From: an uncultured Methanobrevibacter sp.
GTDB taxonomy: Archaea; Methanobacteriota; Methanobacteria; Methanobacteriales; Methanobacteriaceae
Length of the DNA stretch: 19,459 nucleotides
NCBI GenBank assembly: GCA_902782595.1
Contig: CACZNW010000009.1
Coordinates: 1 to 19,459 of the forward strand
Direction of reading: 5' to 3'
Made by a program: the position numbers and the translations under genes. This document shows positions 9,851 to 16,995 of the stretch, one piece after another (the first letter of the stretch is position 1; each line of letters opens with the position of its first letter). The notes beneath the pieces were generated by a model, which saw only the letters and a list, made by a program, of their open reading frames with translations, did not search any database and was not told where the DNA came from.

Positions 9851-9890
9851 TAAAAATCAAAAATAGAACAAATAGATTTTAAATCTATTT
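9851..9890 (-). terminator. AT-rich palindrome and T-rich tract after adhesin copy C
   Basis: AAATAGATTT (9870-9879) and AAATCTATTT (9881-9890) form a perfect 10-bp inverted repeat around one base. It contains the TAG stop of copy C (9885-9887). On the minus strand it is followed by a T-rich run (down to about 9851). The stem is almost all A-T, so it may be a weak terminator. Confidence 0.45.
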
Positions 9891-10165
9891 TTTTACTGTG
9901 ATAGTGCTTTCTGAGGTTTGTTTGCCGTATTTTGCTGTAATTTTATATTTGCCAACCTTTAGATTTTTAATTTTAACGGTAGCTATTCCTTTTTTATCTG
10001 TTTTAGTAGAGTATACTTTACTTTTAATTTTAAATGTGATTTTTTTATTTTTAAGGATTTTGCCATTTGTATTTAAGAGTTTAGCAGTATATTTAAAAGT
10101 TTTTCCTTTTTTAACCTTTTTATTTTTTGTTATTAATGTTGGTTCAATGGTAATTTTATTTGAAA
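9885..10165 (-). repeat. Paralogous lysine-rich C-terminal module, copy C
   Basis: The 3' end of the 9885-13829 gene is related to the modules ending copies A and B but more diverged. The shared core lies around 10020-10110. Confidence 0.55.
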
Positions 10166-13100
10166 CTTCATAACCTTTATACACTGCAGTAATAGTGTAT
10201 TTGCCAGATTTTGAACTGATTTTTAAGCTGGCCCAACCGTTTTTATCTGTCTGTACAATATATGTTTTTTTATTGAATGTGAATTTAACTGCCAAACCGG
10301 CTGTAAACAATCCGTTATCATCACATACACGAACCATAAAGTTAGGATTTTTTCCATAGTAACAGGAAATATCTTTATTTTGAGTGATTCTTTTAAAGAC
10401 TGTAATATCCTGTGATGATTTCTCATCAGTATCGGGATTTGTTAGACTAACAGTGAAATGGCCGGATTTAACCGGAATCTGAAGAACTGCCCTTCCACGG
10501 TTATCACTTAACACACCATAATTTTTATTGTTAATATTAAATGTAATCCAAACGTTGCTTAACGGATTTCCGGATTTGTCCAAAAGATAAACTTCATAAT
10601 TTGAATTTAAAGCATAATCGGTACCTTTTGGAAGGGTTATGCTTGATTTGACCGTGACTGTTGAGTGATTTTGAGATGTAATGTATAAATCATCACCTTC
10701 AAAACTGATTTGTGAGAGATAAACTGCATCTTTTAAGTTGATAGCTACTGATGCTATTCCATTTTCGTTTGTAACATTATAATAAACATTATCCCCTATT
10801 GCAAATTTAACTTCATATCCGACAACAGGCATGTTGAACTGATCCAGAAGTTGAACAGGATAATAGGCACCGCTCTTGTAAACAGTTTCCAAATCAGAAA
10901 CCCTAATATAAGTTCTTTTAACATTGACGAGGAAATCTGTTGAGTTTTGACAGTCATAAAACTCATTATCATCACGGGCAGTTATATTATACTGTCCATA
11001 CTCCAAACCTGTCAGATTAAGATAAGCAGTGCCGTTGATAATTTTAAGGGTTTGATTAACTCCATTGATGCCGACAGTCAAATTTTCATTAATCGGCTGC
11101 GAACATGTGAAATTGATATATGCATTGTTAAACACCTGCACCACATCAATATTTAAATCCACATGTACCGGCAGAACTTCAAATGTGGTGTTTCCACTGC
11201 ATGAATAATAATTTGGAGAATTGAAAATCCATGATATATTGTTTAGCCCCAAAACAAATGGAATCTGTAAAAATGCAATTCCGTTATAAACTTCAACAGT
11301 GTGATTTTCACCGTTTACATTAAATGTAACCTCTCCGTTTCTAACCGTATTGTTATTATTATCAAAAAGATTTAAAATAACATCATACATGCCCAGTGAA
11401 TTGTAAGTGATATTTACAGGTCCAGATGTGGAGTTTAATGTGATTAACTGTGTGAATCCTTTAATGCAGGCAACCTGACTTTCATAGGAATGGTTCGGAT
11501 ATGTATGAATCAGGTCATATAAATCATAATAACGGACACCGTCCAGGCTTACAAAAGATACACGAGGCTCATATGATAATTTTGTAACTGAATAGATTTC
11601 AGAAATTGGAAATCCAACATCTCCATCAACAGTTATTTTAAATAATATTTCAAAAATGTCTCCTTTTTTAAGAGGTACCGGATAGTTTAAGTTAATAGTA
11701 TAATAACCCGGAATACTTGATCCGCTTTGCATGAGCTGTAGTTTGCTGTTTACATAAATGAATAACTTCCAGTCAGTATTCTTATTGAAATAAGTTGATA
11801 CACCTGATAGAAATTCATTGTCACTGGCATTGAATGCATTTTCATACCAGACAGTGTTCTGTCCAACATAGAAATAGTCTGTAACACCCGAAATGTCATA
11901 CTGATAATTTTTATCAAAGTGCCTGGTGTCATTTAAAATAAATGTATAGGATACATATGCACCAGGTCTTGCAAATAGAGTGTCATAATAGGATACGTAA
12001 AAATATCCATCTCCTCCATAATTTTCCGGCCAGTTTGAACCCCAGCTATTTTTAACAATCCATGCGCCCTTCCCCGGAGCTTTTGGAACACTAATGGAAT
12101 CATCCCAGCCCACAATGGCTACTGCATGATTGGTGCCGGCGCTGCCCGAATAGTAATGGAAAACCTTGCCGCCGGATACAACTCCCATATCATAATACAT
12201 TGATGTTGCAACTGCCCCGTAATTCAGGATTGCCTGTTTTATTCCATCGTTATCAGTGAAATTATCTCTTTTAAGAAGAATTATATTTTGAACATGCATC
12301 AGACTATTTAATATTGGAGATAACTGACTTTTATCATCATATACATCATCGTTCTCAATTACAGGTCCAAGCCAGCTTGTAAGATAGGCTATTGCCATCT
12401 CTTCCTTTCCACCGTCATTGGTGTTATATGATTTTCTTCCGTAATCAGAGTAAATTGCCATTAGGTTTTTAATGTTTTCCTCTGAGAAATCCCATGCTTC
12501 TCCGGAAATTTTTAAAATGCATGATTCAAGGGCGGCCAGTGCTGCAAAAGCCCAGCAGTTTCCTCCTTTTATCTGGTCTTTGACCGGTGATACCCATCCA
12601 TAATCTCGTAGGTCATAACTGGATGGAATTGTTGAGTTGAATGTCTGGTTTAATGTATAAAGAGTGTAATTACCGTTTCCTATGGTCAAGTTAACCTTTG
12701 TCTTATTGTAAACATTGTAAAACTGATATGCTGAGTTATTTTCAAAAGTATTGTCTGTGAAATTAAATACATTCATTAAAAATGAGTAGATTGCCCCGCC
12801 ATATTCCAGAGCAGTGTTATTGATGAATTCATTTGAAGTGACATTGATTACATCAACATAGTTAATGAATAATCCCCCTCCATTTTCAGCAGTGTTTGAA
12901 ATAAATCTGGAGGAGTTAATAATTAAAGATCCGTAAAACTGATAGATTGCTCCCCCGTCATATTTTGCAAAGTTATCCTTAAAAGTTGAACCGGTCAAAT
13001 CCAGGTCGCATTTAAGAGCAGTGATTGCCGGACCATAAGCGGATGAACAGTTAGCAACTGTTAAATTAAAAGCTTTCAGGATAGACGATATGAGATATAA

Positions 13101-13829
13101 TGCACCTCCTCCGTCATCAATTGAATCATCACAGAGAAATTGAGTATTGTTGATTATTATTTTAACTTTATTTTCTGCCAGTATTGCTCCTCCGAAGTTA
13201 TAGGCAGTGTTATTGTAAAAAACTGAATTTAGGATTGTTAAATTTCCGCCACTTGCAAAAATAGCTCCACCATACTGAGCATGATTATTAAAAAATCTGC
13301 AGTTGTCCAGATAAATGTTTTTATTATCCAAGGCATAAATGGCTCCTCCAAAATCATTTACTTCATCTTTGGGAGGATGTGAAGGAATCAGTTTTGTGAA
13401 AAATGTATTTGAAGCATTTAAAGTTCCCTGATTGATTATGTTAAAGTTGGTCAGTGTGATGTTTTTAAAATTTACCAAACCATTAATGGTTAAAGTAGTG
13501 CCGTTTCCGTTTAAAATAGTATCCTGAGGACTTGTTCCATAAAATGAAGTGTTTGAAAATGACCTGGACTGACTGGAAAAACTGTACTCTCCGCCGGCAA
13601 GGTGGATAGTAGACCCATCCTTAATTCTGTCATTTATAAAATTATTATAAGGACTTAATTCCGTTCCATTACCATCACTGTCCGCATTAACATCAAAATA
13701 GTAATCAGTGGTTTTTTCAATCGTATTATTTTCAAAAGCAGTTAAATTGTCCCCGGCAAAACTTGGGGGAATAAGAATTATCAAACACAGAATTGAAAAT
13801 AATATAACAAGTTTTATTTTCAGTTTCAA
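9885..13829 (-). CDS. Secreted adhesin-like protein with papain-family (C1) protease domain, copy C
   Basis: At 1314 residues this is the shortest paralogue. It has a signal peptide (1-25, ending PSFA) and a beta-helix of about 95-395 with seven GGAIY/GGGLF turns near 161, 187, 213, 241, 293, 318 and 344. The papain core (about 401-617) opens with SSYDLRDYG and has Gln419, Cys425, His568 and Asn594 intact. The post-protease beta domain is at about 635-790. Only about six Ig-like modules follow, with a single module of the NGxA type, so the stalk is shorter than in copies A and B. The C-terminal module is lysine-rich, without anchor. The start is TTG (13827-13829). GGAGG (13833-13837 region) is unusually close, about 3 bases away, but no better start is available in frame. 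It is the first gene of the array in transcription order. The role is surface protease/adhesin; the target is unknown. Confidence 0.88.
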   Translation of the reverse strand: MKLKIKLVILFSILCLIILIPPSFAGDNLTAFENNTIEKTTDYYFDVNADSDGNGTELSPYNNFINDRIKDGSTIHLAGGEYSFSSQSRSFSNTSFYGTSPQDTILNGNGTTLTINGLVNFKNITLTNFNIINQGTLNASNTFFTKLIPSHPPKDEVNDFGGAIYALDNKNIYLDNCRFFNNHAQYGGAIFASGGNLTILNSVFYNNTAYNFGGAILAENKVKIIINNTQFLCDDSIDDGGGALYLISSILKAFNLTVANCSSAYGPAITALKCDLDLTGSTFKDNFAKYDGGAIYQFYGSLIINSSRFISNTAENGGGLFINYVDVINVTSNEFINNTALEYGGAIYSFLMNVFNFTDNTFENNSAYQFYNVYNKTKVNLTIGNGNYTLYTLNQTFNSTIPSSYDLRDYGWVSPVKDQIKGGNCWAFAALAALESCILKISGEAWDFSEENIKNLMAIYSDYGRKSYNTNDGGKEEMAIAYLTSWLGPVIENDDVYDDKSQLSPILNSLMHVQNIILLKRDNFTDNDGIKQAILNYGAVATSMYYDMGVVSGGKVFHYYSGSAGTNHAVAIVGWDDSISVPKAPGKGAWIVKNSWGSNWPENYGGDGYFYVSYYDTLFARPGAYVSYTFILNDTRHFDKNYQYDISGVTDYFYVGQNTVWYENAFNASDNEFLSGVSTYFNKNTDWKLFIYVNSKLQLMQSGSSIPGYYTINLNYPVPLKKGDIFEILFKITVDGDVGFPISEIYSVTKLSYEPRVSFVSLDGVRYYDLYDLIHTYPNHSYESQVACIKGFTQLITLNSTSGPVNITYNSLGMYDVILNLFDNNNNTVRNGEVTFNVNGENHTVEVYNGIAFLQIPFVLGLNNISWIFNSPNYYSCSGNTTFEVLPVHVDLNIDVVQVFNNAYINFTCSQPINENLTVGINGVNQTLKIINGTAYLNLTGLEYGQYNITARDDNEFYDCQNSTDFLVNVKRTYIRVSDLETVYKSGAYYPVQLLDQFNMPVVGYEVKFAIGDNVYYNVTNENGIASVAINLKDAVYLSQISFEGDDLYITSQNHSTVTVKSSITLPKGTDYALNSNYEVYLLDKSGNPLSNVWITFNINNKNYGVLSDNRGRAVLQIPVKSGHFTVSLTNPDTDEKSSQDITVFKRITQNKDISCYYGKNPNFMVRVCDDNGLFTAGLAVKFTFNKKTYIVQTDKNGWASLKISSKSGKYTITAVYKGYEVSNKITIEPTLITKNKKVKKGKTFKYTAKLLNTNGKILKNKKITFKIKSKVYSTKTDKKGIATVKIKNLKVGKYKITAKYGKQTSESTITVKK

Positions 13830-13865
13830 AATCCTCCATCTATACTATATATTATTATTTGGCAG

Positions 13866-13884
13866 TCATCATATAAAAAATATG
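13866..13884 (-). promoter_or_regulatory. Candidate TATA box for the adhesin array
   Basis: On the minus strand a T-run followed by TTTATATG (about 13869-13879) sits about 45 bases before the TTG of copy C. That would leave a leader of roughly 15-20 bases carrying GGAGG. The stretch CATAT-AAAAA-ATATG (13870-13884) is also a small hairpin and lies just after the bile salt hydrolase stop, so it could instead be part of that gene's transcript end. Confidence 0.4.
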
Positions 13885-13888
13885 AAAT

Positions 13889-14866
13889 TTAATTAATATA
13901 ATTGAACTGTTCTTCATTAATTAAAAGATAATTTATTAACTCGGTTGATTCCAGATTTTCATTATTTAAATCAACTGCAGTGATCTGGGAGTTATTATAT
14001 GTTCTGTAATACAATATGGCCTTGTTTGTATTGTAACATGAAGTGTATATGGTATATTCATATAAGTCAGGGTCACTGATGAATGTACAGCCGTTTTGCT
14101 GTTCAACTGAACCTAAAATATGGAAAAACTGTGAGACACTTCCCGCCTCATCACTGTCGGAGTAGGAATTTGCACGTGTAAATGCAACTTTTGCAAATCT
14201 TGAAGCAGATGACAAATCTCCCGGAAGACCGATTGCACCCATACCTCTTGAGTATTCATCCAACTCAATATCTCCTCCAAAAGAGTTTTCAGGATTTTTA
14301 TTGGATAATCCCAAATAATTATTCAAGTAAAATAATTGTTTATCAAATGGAGGATTGTTGGTTAAAACACCAACAGGATTATCATAGACTTTAAGACCAT
14401 CTTTTAGGGGTTCAACAACAATAGCCTCATTTTCATCTGATATCATCCAGTGAAGTGGTGAAAGAGGAAGCTCGTCAGCAAAGTTAATGTCAACAAGGTT
14501 AATTTCATCCAATAATTCTCGTGCTTCAGCCACACTTGATGCCTTACCCAGCAAATATGGAATTAACTCAAAAGGAGTGATATTCACCATGTTTTCATCA
14601 AATTCCCTATAAACTGCATTTCCTGCAAAATTCAAACCAGCAATAGCCAGCCCCTTTTCATTGCATGCATCATAATACAAAGGATACTCATCAATACCTG
14701 CTGCAATGCCTATTATTGCATAATGGGATTTGATATCGTCTATTTTTCTAAATTTAAACTCATAATTTCTTGGAGTAATTGTTACCCTTTCATTATATGA
14801 AATTTCATAATCAAAGTTACGGCCAAAATAATGGTTATCAGTTATATAATTACTTGCAGTACACAT
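13889..14866 (-). CDS. bsh: Choloylglycine (conjugated bile salt) hydrolase
   Basis: This cytoplasmic N-terminal-nucleophile hydrolase of 325 residues cleaves the amide bond of glycine- or taurine-conjugated bile acids. Numbering from the chosen ATG, the expected residues are all present: Cys2, which becomes the nucleophile once Met1 is removed, Arg16 and Asp19 in FGRNFD, Asn79 in GLNF, Asn170/Asn171 in LTNNP, and Arg223 in SSASRF. A GTG nine bases upstream also opens the frame, but it lies inside the ribosome site AGGTGAT and would bury Cys2, so ATG at 14866 is preferred. That ribosome site overlaps the TAG stop of the upstream NAMPT gene, which indicates translational coupling. Penicillin V acylase is a close relative and cannot be excluded by motifs alone, but the gut-methanogen context favours bile salts. 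In gut methanogens this family is generally regarded as acquired from bacteria. Confidence 0.9.
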   Translation of the reverse strand: MCTASNYITDNHYFGRNFDYEISYNERVTITPRNYEFKFRKIDDIKSHYAIIGIAAGIDEYPLYYDACNEKGLAIAGLNFAGNAVYREFDENMVNITPFELIPYLLGKASSVAEARELLDEINLVDINFADELPLSPLHWMISDENEAIVVEPLKDGLKVYDNPVGVLTNNPPFDKQLFYLNNYLGLSNKNPENSFGGDIELDEYSRGMGAIGLPGDLSSASRFAKVAFTRANSYSDSDEAGSVSQFFHILGSVEQQNGCTFISDPDLYEYTIYTSCYNTNKAILYYRTYNNSQITAVDLNNENLESTELINYLLINEEQFNYIN

Positions 14867-14878
14867 ATTTATCACCTA
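14867..14878 (-). promoter_or_regulatory. Ribosome site of bsh overlapping the NAMPT stop
   Basis: On the minus strand the order is TATAGGTGATAAATATG. The TAG is the stop of the NAMPT gene, AGGTGAT is the ribosome site, and the final ATG starts the hydrolase 9 bases after the stop. This fixes the start at 14866 rather than the GTG at 14875. Confidence 0.75.
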
Positions 14879-16285
14879 TAAAAAATTTGAGTATTTCAAT
14901 GCTCTTTTTTTAATTTCACCGAAGTTATCATTTACCATCAGTTCACCATCCCTAAAGACAGTACGCAAATAGTTTTCACCGTCACTGTCAATCGGAACTG
15001 TTTTAAATGAACTGTGTTCATTAATCAATTTAAATCTTCCGGTTTTTGATTTTTTACTGGAGTCAAGTGGATTTTTGAATATGTCATACCATTCATTATC
15101 CCTTAGCTGTGCGGAACATTTAAAAGCATTTCTTTGAGTATCACGATTTACTGCAGTGTGCAGACCTCCGCCCATACCAAAGATAATGTTTTGTGCAGCC
15201 CATCCATTGGATTTCATTGCGAAGAGTATGTCACGGATTTTCTGATAATTCAAACCGTCACCCCACAAAATTCCTATGTTTAAGTCAAAAACCTTATATC
15301 CCTTATCGGTCAAATGACTTCCAAAGCCCTCCGAGAGCAGATTTAAACAGTCTATTGTTGTTGAAACCGGTTCACCGCTGTCGGGTCTGAATACAACCTT
15401 ATTGTTTTCACCATCAAGGAAGTTTAAAATAGCTTCGTTTAACTCTGAACCTGATTTACCCGCTTCAATCAGGAAGTTACGGTAATTATATGAATCAATT
15501 ACCATGGACAGGACACCGTCTTTAGCATTGTCAATAACGTTGAGAATCTGTGAAAATTCACCTTCCGGGCCAAGTGAGGTCATTATACTGTGTTCTGTTG
15601 CCTGAACTGAAAATCCGTATAAATCTGAGTCATTGTAATAATTTTCAGGTATTGACAGCGCGGAAATTGTATCTGTTCCTGAAAAACTAAGCAGATGTGC
15701 TGAACCTGAAAGCATTGCTGATTCGGTTGAGGTTGCACCCCTATAACCGAAATCATGGAGCATAAAGTCCAGATTATCCTTAACGGACCCTGTAACTTCA
15801 AGATAAAAATTACATAATTTTCTAACCTCGGCAGACAATGTTGCTACTGTTGACGGATACCATACCTGCAAAAGCAAGGATTCAAGGTAATTGGGAAGCC
15901 AATATGATTTTTTATCAGTGTTTTCAACTGTCATCAGCACATTGCTGACATCAACCGGTGTTCCTTCCGCCACTGCCTTAATTTCAACGGGAAGTCTTCC
16001 GTCATGTTCATCCAATATATATTGCCAGCCCTGTCTGTTGAATATGCTCGGACCAATATGATTTGAAACCAGTCTGTCTGCTTCATCTATTTTTTGCTGT
16101 GTTACTACACATCCTTCAAGATATTTTTTAATAATATACTGAAGTCCGTAAAAAATTGTTTTGTTAAACTCAGCACCTACCCTACTTTCAAGGTATGAAT
16201 AAATCTTTTCAGTGCCTTTGGGATAGAAATAGTGATGAGTTACTTTGTAACTGTCTGTTAAAAGACAAATATTGTTTTCTATCAT
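14876..16285 (-). CDS. nadV: Nicotinamide phosphoribosyltransferase (NAMPT/NadV type)
   Basis: This enzyme converts nicotinamide and PRPP to nicotinamide mononucleotide and pyrophosphate, a one-step salvage route to NAD in the cytoplasm. The 469-residue protein follows human NAMPT (491 residues) along its whole length: TDSYKVTH at 10-17, HDFGYRG at 177-183 (Phe179, Arg182), GTDT with Asp205, which marks nicotinamide rather than nicotinate use, the catalytic His232 in TEHS, FRPDSG at 299-304 (Arg300, Asp302), WGDG at 341-344, the FGMGGG loop and Arg381. The frame stays open upstream to 16678, but that stretch is antisense-frame shadow of the neighbouring rubrerythrin. ATG at 16285 is chosen because homology begins there and a GTGAT ribosome site lies a few bases upstream. 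A TATA box and an inverted repeat precede it. It is the first gene of a unit with bsh. Confidence 0.93.
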   Translation of the reverse strand: MIENNICLLTDSYKVTHHYFYPKGTEKIYSYLESRVGAEFNKTIFYGLQYIIKKYLEGCVVTQQKIDEADRLVSNHIGPSIFNRQGWQYILDEHDGRLPVEIKAVAEGTPVDVSNVLMTVENTDKKSYWLPNYLESLLLQVWYPSTVATLSAEVRKLCNFYLEVTGSVKDNLDFMLHDFGYRGATSTESAMLSGSAHLLSFSGTDTISALSIPENYYNDSDLYGFSVQATEHSIMTSLGPEGEFSQILNVIDNAKDGVLSMVIDSYNYRNFLIEAGKSGSELNEAILNFLDGENNKVVFRPDSGEPVSTTIDCLNLLSEGFGSHLTDKGYKVFDLNIGILWGDGLNYQKIRDILFAMKSNGWAAQNIIFGMGGGLHTAVNRDTQRNAFKCSAQLRDNEWYDIFKNPLDSSKKSKTGRFKLINEHSSFKTVPIDSDGENYLRTVFRDGELMVNDNFGEIKKRALKYSNFL

Positions 16286-16310
16286 AATATCACTTTTAAT
16301 AATGATATTA
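16285..16310. promoter_or_regulatory. Inverted repeat, candidate operator of the NAMPT-bsh unit
   Basis: TAATATCA (16285-16292) and TGATATTA (16303-16310) are perfect 8-bp inverted arms separated by 10 bases. The element covers the predicted transcription start and the ribosome site, between the TATA box and the ATG. A repressor bound here would block the promoter; a short hairpin in the leader is the alternative. Confidence 0.5.
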
Positions 16311-16319
16311 GATGACTGT

Positions 16320-16334
16320 ACAATATAAATTTTA
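16320..16334 (-). promoter_or_regulatory. TATA-box promoter of the NAMPT-bsh unit
   Basis: On the minus strand AAAATTTATATTG (TTTATATT core at about 16322-16329) has the right form and spacing. It is about 40 bases before the ATG at 16285, predicting transcription start near 16300 and a leader of about 15 bases. Confidence 0.6.
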
Positions 16335-16335
16335 C

Positions 16336-16360
16336 TAAAAAAAAATAAGAAAGAAAAAAA
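16336..16360 (-). terminator. Oligo-T terminator after the second rubrerythrin gene
   Basis: The minus strand just after the TAG at 16365-16367 carries runs of seven and nine T with few interruptions, typical of archaeal transcript ends. No stem is needed. Confidence 0.6.
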
Positions 16361-16364
16361 GTAT

Positions 16365-16910
16365 CTAGATGTAACTAGTATCTTTTTTTCTAAAGTGTGC
16401 TTGTGGGTGATCGCATAACGGGCAAACTTCCGGAGCTTCCTTTCCATAGTGGATGTATCCGCAGTTATTACATTTCCATGCGATTTCTTCGTCTTTTTTA
16501 AATACTGTACCTGCTTCGATTTTAGCGGATAATGCATTGTATCTTTCTTCGTGTGCTTTTTCGGTTGCACCGGCAGCATCGAACAAGTCTGCAATATCAT
16601 AAAAACCTTCTTCGCGTGCAGTTTCAGCAAATCCTTTGTACATTGAAGTCCATTCTTCATGTTCACCTGCTGCTGCATCTGCGAGGTTGGTTACAGTGTC
16701 AGGTACTTTTCCACCGTGCAATAATTTAAACCAAATTTTAGCATGTTCCTTTTCGTTGTCGGATGATTCCTGGAAAATTTCTTTTATTTCCACATAACCA
16801 TCTTTTTTAGCCTGGGATGCATAAAATTCGTATTTTACACGTGCCTGAGATTCGCCAGCTAGTGCTGCTTTTAAGTTTTCTTCGGTTTTACTACCTTTTA
16901 ATTCAGTCAT
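16365..16910 (-). CDS. rbr: Rubrerythrin (second of tandem pair)
   Basis: This 181-residue diiron protein reduces hydrogen peroxide to water in the cytoplasm of anaerobes. The four-helix ferritin-like part carries Glu20, the Glu53-x-x-His56 pair, Glu83 and Glu86 in AGEHEEW, and Glu117-x-x-His120. The C-terminal rubredoxin-like iron site is complete (Cys147, Cys150, Cys163, Cys166). The start ATG is preceded by GGAG (minus strand, about 16920-16923). It has its own TATA box at about 16944-16955 and an oligo-T tract behind it, so it is probably transcribed alone. It shares the same length and most residues with the gene at 16996-17541. The middle block around residues 75-103 is almost identical between the two, in DNA too, pointing to a recent duplication or gene conversion. 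Confidence 0.94.
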   Translation of the reverse strand: MTELKGSKTEENLKAALAGESQARVKYEFYASQAKKDGYVEIKEIFQESSDNEKEHAKIWFKLLHGGKVPDTVTNLADAAAGEHEEWTSMYKGFAETAREEGFYDIADLFDAAGATEKAHEERYNALSAKIEAGTVFKKDEEIAWKCNNCGYIHYGKEAPEVCPLCDHPQAHFRKKDTSYI

Positions 16911-16943
16911 ATTATCATCTCCATATTAACCGATGTCAGTTAC

Positions 16944-16976
16944 TAATATATAATGTTTTGGTAATGATTTGGTAAC
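16944..16976 (-). promoter_or_regulatory. Promoter of the second rubrerythrin with upstream direct repeat
   Basis: The minus strand has a TATA box (CATTATATATTA, about 16944-16955) about 40 bases before the ATG at 16910. Directly upstream is TTACCAAA twice (plus-strand coordinates 16968-16975 and 16957-16964), 11 bases apart, that is one helical turn, ending against the TATA box. This could be a binding site for a redox or iron regulator. Confidence 0.55.
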
Positions 16977-16977
16977 T

Positions 16978-16992
16978 AAAAAAAGAAAAAAG
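16978..16992 (-). terminator. Oligo-T terminator after the first rubrerythrin gene
   Basis: Two runs of six and seven T on the minus strand begin 4 bases after the TAA at 16996-16998, just upstream of the next rubrerythrin promoter. Confidence 0.6.
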
Positions 16993-16995
16993 AGC

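Noticed and set aside
9755..9884. A small RNA gene or mobile-element remnant in the largest gap of the adhesin array
   Set aside because: Only AT-rich promoter-like elements and a stop-overlapping palindrome are visible; there are no target-site duplications or terminal repeats.
723..13829. Possible CRISPR-like or phage tail-fibre repeats in the giant genes
   Set aside because: The repeats are protein-level beta-helix and Ig-like modules in long open frames with varying DNA; there are no regular spacers and no phage genes nearby.
13708..13896. Plus-strand 62-residue ORF crossing the start of adhesin copy C
   Set aside because: It runs antisense to the signal peptide and promoter region, has no ribosome site, and its hydrophobic part mirrors the AT-rich leader.
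16286..16678. Upstream extension of the NAMPT reading frame to 600 residues
   Set aside because: The extra 131 residues are a frame-shifted shadow of the second rubrerythrin gene; NAMPT homology, the ribosome site and the TATA box all point to the ATG at 16285.
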